Assembly: GCA_016840125.1 (NCBI GenBank)
Contig: JAEOSY010000142.1
Span: forward strand, 1-6,011
DNA: 6,011 nt
Origin: Candidatus Helarchaeota archaeon
GTDB taxonomy: Archaea; Asgardarchaeota; Lokiarchaeia; Helarchaeales; HEL-GB-A
Reading direction: 5' to 3'
Shown here: positions 5,115-6,011 of the stretch, piece by piece
Position numbering within the stretch: position 1 is the first letter of the stretch
Layout: each line of letters starts with the position of its first letter
Position numbers and translations under genes: made by a program
Notes under the pieces: model-generated
What the model was told of the DNA's origin: nothing
Database searches by the model: none
The model's input: the letters and a program-made list of their open reading frames with translations, nothing else

Positions 5115-5117
5115 AAA

Positions 5118-6011
5118 TTGGCTGCAAATCCTGAAACGATTTTAGCAAAAATTTTGAGGAGTTCTCAAAGTATAAAGCAAGTTTTAATATGTGATAAAGT
5201 AGGACTGGTGATCAGCAAAGTATTACGGATAAAACCAATTGAGGGGATCGGTGCATTAGAATCCTCGATTTTCAGAGCAGCTGAAGACGTTTGTGAATTT
5301 CTTTCCCTGGGTAAAAGTGTTATTCACATTTCTATGTTTCCAGAGAAGTCAATTATTGGAATTGACATAGGATTAGGTTATCTTGTTATGGTAGTGGAAC
5401 ATAAGGCAAAATGGATTTTAGATGCCAATTTGATCAATTCATGTTTAAATGATTTAATATCCATGTGGGTTTCTGAACTCGGTTTAGATGGTTATGATTT
5501 TTCGGTAATAAAAGGTGTTCCTGGAATCTTGTCAGCATTTTTTTCGGGAAATGTTACTCCGCCACATGCGTACGAGGAGGATGAAATAGACCCCATACAA
5601 ATGATTTTGAAAATTAGTAATCCCTTGTTTCTCGCGAATTGTATCACCAATGAATTAGGGTTGCCTATCGCGTTTCATTCCAGTCCTTCATTTAATATTG
5701 GCTCAGAGGAGTTCGGAGGTACCCTTTTGTCATTAGATGCTGTGGCAAAAGAAAAAGGTGAGAATGCAGGCCTCGGACGACCAGTCTTCTCAGCTGTATT
5801 TACAGATCAAAATAAAGGTGTTTTGACCTGCCATTCAGGATTATTGGAAGGTATCGAACCCCTTGTATTTCAAACGCTTTTTGAATTAAATGAGGGGTTT
5901 ATTCCCGTTCTTACAGAAGTTTCTAGCATGATTATGGCGATTTCTAAGGAATATGGCGACGAACAGATGCAATATTTCATTCAAACTGTTGAACATTTAG
6001 TAGGCCAAATC
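5118..6011 (+). CDS. Roadblock/LC7-like domain protein, 3'-truncated by window edge
   Basis: The frame is open for 298 codons and runs off the window. Residues 5-95 look like a roadblock/LC7 (MglB-type) fold: a first helix, then KQVLICDKVGLVISKVL (20-36) with the D-x-x-GL-x-I strand pattern, an Ala/Glu-rich helix ALESSIFRAAEDVCEFLSLGK (46-66), and three strands HISMFPEKSIIGIDIGLGYLVMVV (70-93). In other organisms such domains dimerise and regulate small GTPases of the Ras/Rag/MglA type. A linker (about 99-165) leads to a second alpha/beta segment (168-290). This contains ITNELGLPIAFHSS and GRPVFSAVFTDQNKGVLTC, a strand-turn-strand pattern that may be another roadblock- or longin-like module. 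No signal peptide or membrane helix is seen. The start is TTG, fixed by GGAGATGAT and an upstream in-frame stop. Roadblock assignment is by pattern only; the GTPase partner is not in this window. Confidence 0.75.
   Translation, partial: MAANPETILAKILRSSQSIKQVLICDKVGLVISKVLRIKPIEGIGALESSIFRAAEDVCEFLSLGKSVIHISMFPEKSIIGIDIGLGYLVMVVEHKAKWILDANLINSCLNDLISMWVSELGLDGYDFSVIKGVPGILSAFFSGNVTPPHAYEEDEIDPIQMILKISNPLFLANCITNELGLPIAFHSSPSFNIGSEEFGGTLLSLDAVAKEKGENAGLGRPVFSAVFTDQNKGVLTCHSGLLEGIEPLVFQTLFELNEGFIPVLTEVSSMIMAISKEYGDEQMQYFIQTVEHLVGQI

Larger units (their letters stand above)
4707..5117. other. 411-bp AT-rich divergent intergenic region
   Basis: No convincing gene was found on either strand. The region separates the minus-strand zinc-ribbon gene from the plus-strand roadblock-like gene, so both promoters should lie here. 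It contains a candidate minus-strand TATA-like CTTTAAGTA (near 4770-4759) inside a TACTT-A-AAGTA palindrome (4759-4769). It also holds the inverted repeat GTTATA-AGA-TATAAC (4789-4803), a purine-rich C-free tract (4810-4892), a 7-bp hairpin (4965-4982), a 14-bp palindrome (5007-5020) and a plus-strand TATA-like box (5074-5081). At 411 bp it is much longer than the other spacers (17-136 bp). Confidence 0.6.

Noticed and set aside
1..6011. Mobile element, CRISPR array or defence island.
   Set aside because: No transposase, integrase, regularly spaced repeats or long terminal inverted repeats were seen; gene content is mainly housekeeping.

Overview
The window is a stretch of archaeal chromosome, AT-rich and mostly housekeeping. 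The clearest taxonomic mark is a tRNA-Cys(GCA) gene at 828-920, split after position 37 by a 21-nt intron that folds into a textbook archaeal bulge-helix-bulge. The genes fit this: an archaeal-type ThiI without a rhodanese domain, a MoeB/ThiF/HesA-like E1 enzyme, TATA-like boxes upstream of genes, and Shine-Dalgarno (SD) sequences with two TTG starts. A roadblock/LC7-like protein and a proline-rich zinc-ribbon protein at the right end would suit an Asgard archaeon. Roadblock proteins also occur in other archaea, so that placement is tentative.

Layout, left to right: (1) 1-771, the 3' part of nadC on the plus strand, cut by the window edge. (2) 828-920, the intron-containing tRNA-Cys behind its own TATA-like box. 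(3) 938-2134, thiI on the minus strand, converging on the tRNA. (4) 2135-2270, a divergent promoter region. (5) 2271-3017, an E1-like adenylyltransferase on the plus strand with a TTG start. (6) 3035-3859, proC on the minus strand, converging on the E1 gene. (7) 3993-4706, minus strand, a zinc-ribbon / proline-rich / zinc-ribbon protein of unknown function. (8) 4707-5117, a 411-bp AT-rich intergenic region with a C-free purine tract, short direct repeats and palindromes. (9) 5118-6011, a roadblock-like protein on the plus strand with a TTG start, running off the right edge.

The genes are mostly single transcription units in alternating orientation rather than an operon. NadC (NAD synthesis) and ProC (proline synthesis) are biosynthetic. 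ThiI makes 4-thiouridine at U8 of tRNA, and the adjacent tRNA-Cys carries U8. The divergent E1-like protein is of the family that activates ubiquitin-like sulfur carriers, which hints at a sulfur-transfer theme for the left half. No mobile element, CRISPR array or defence system is visible. The least explained items are the proline-rich zinc-ribbon protein with its G/C-run-rich coding DNA, the two-module roadblock protein, and the intergenic region between them.
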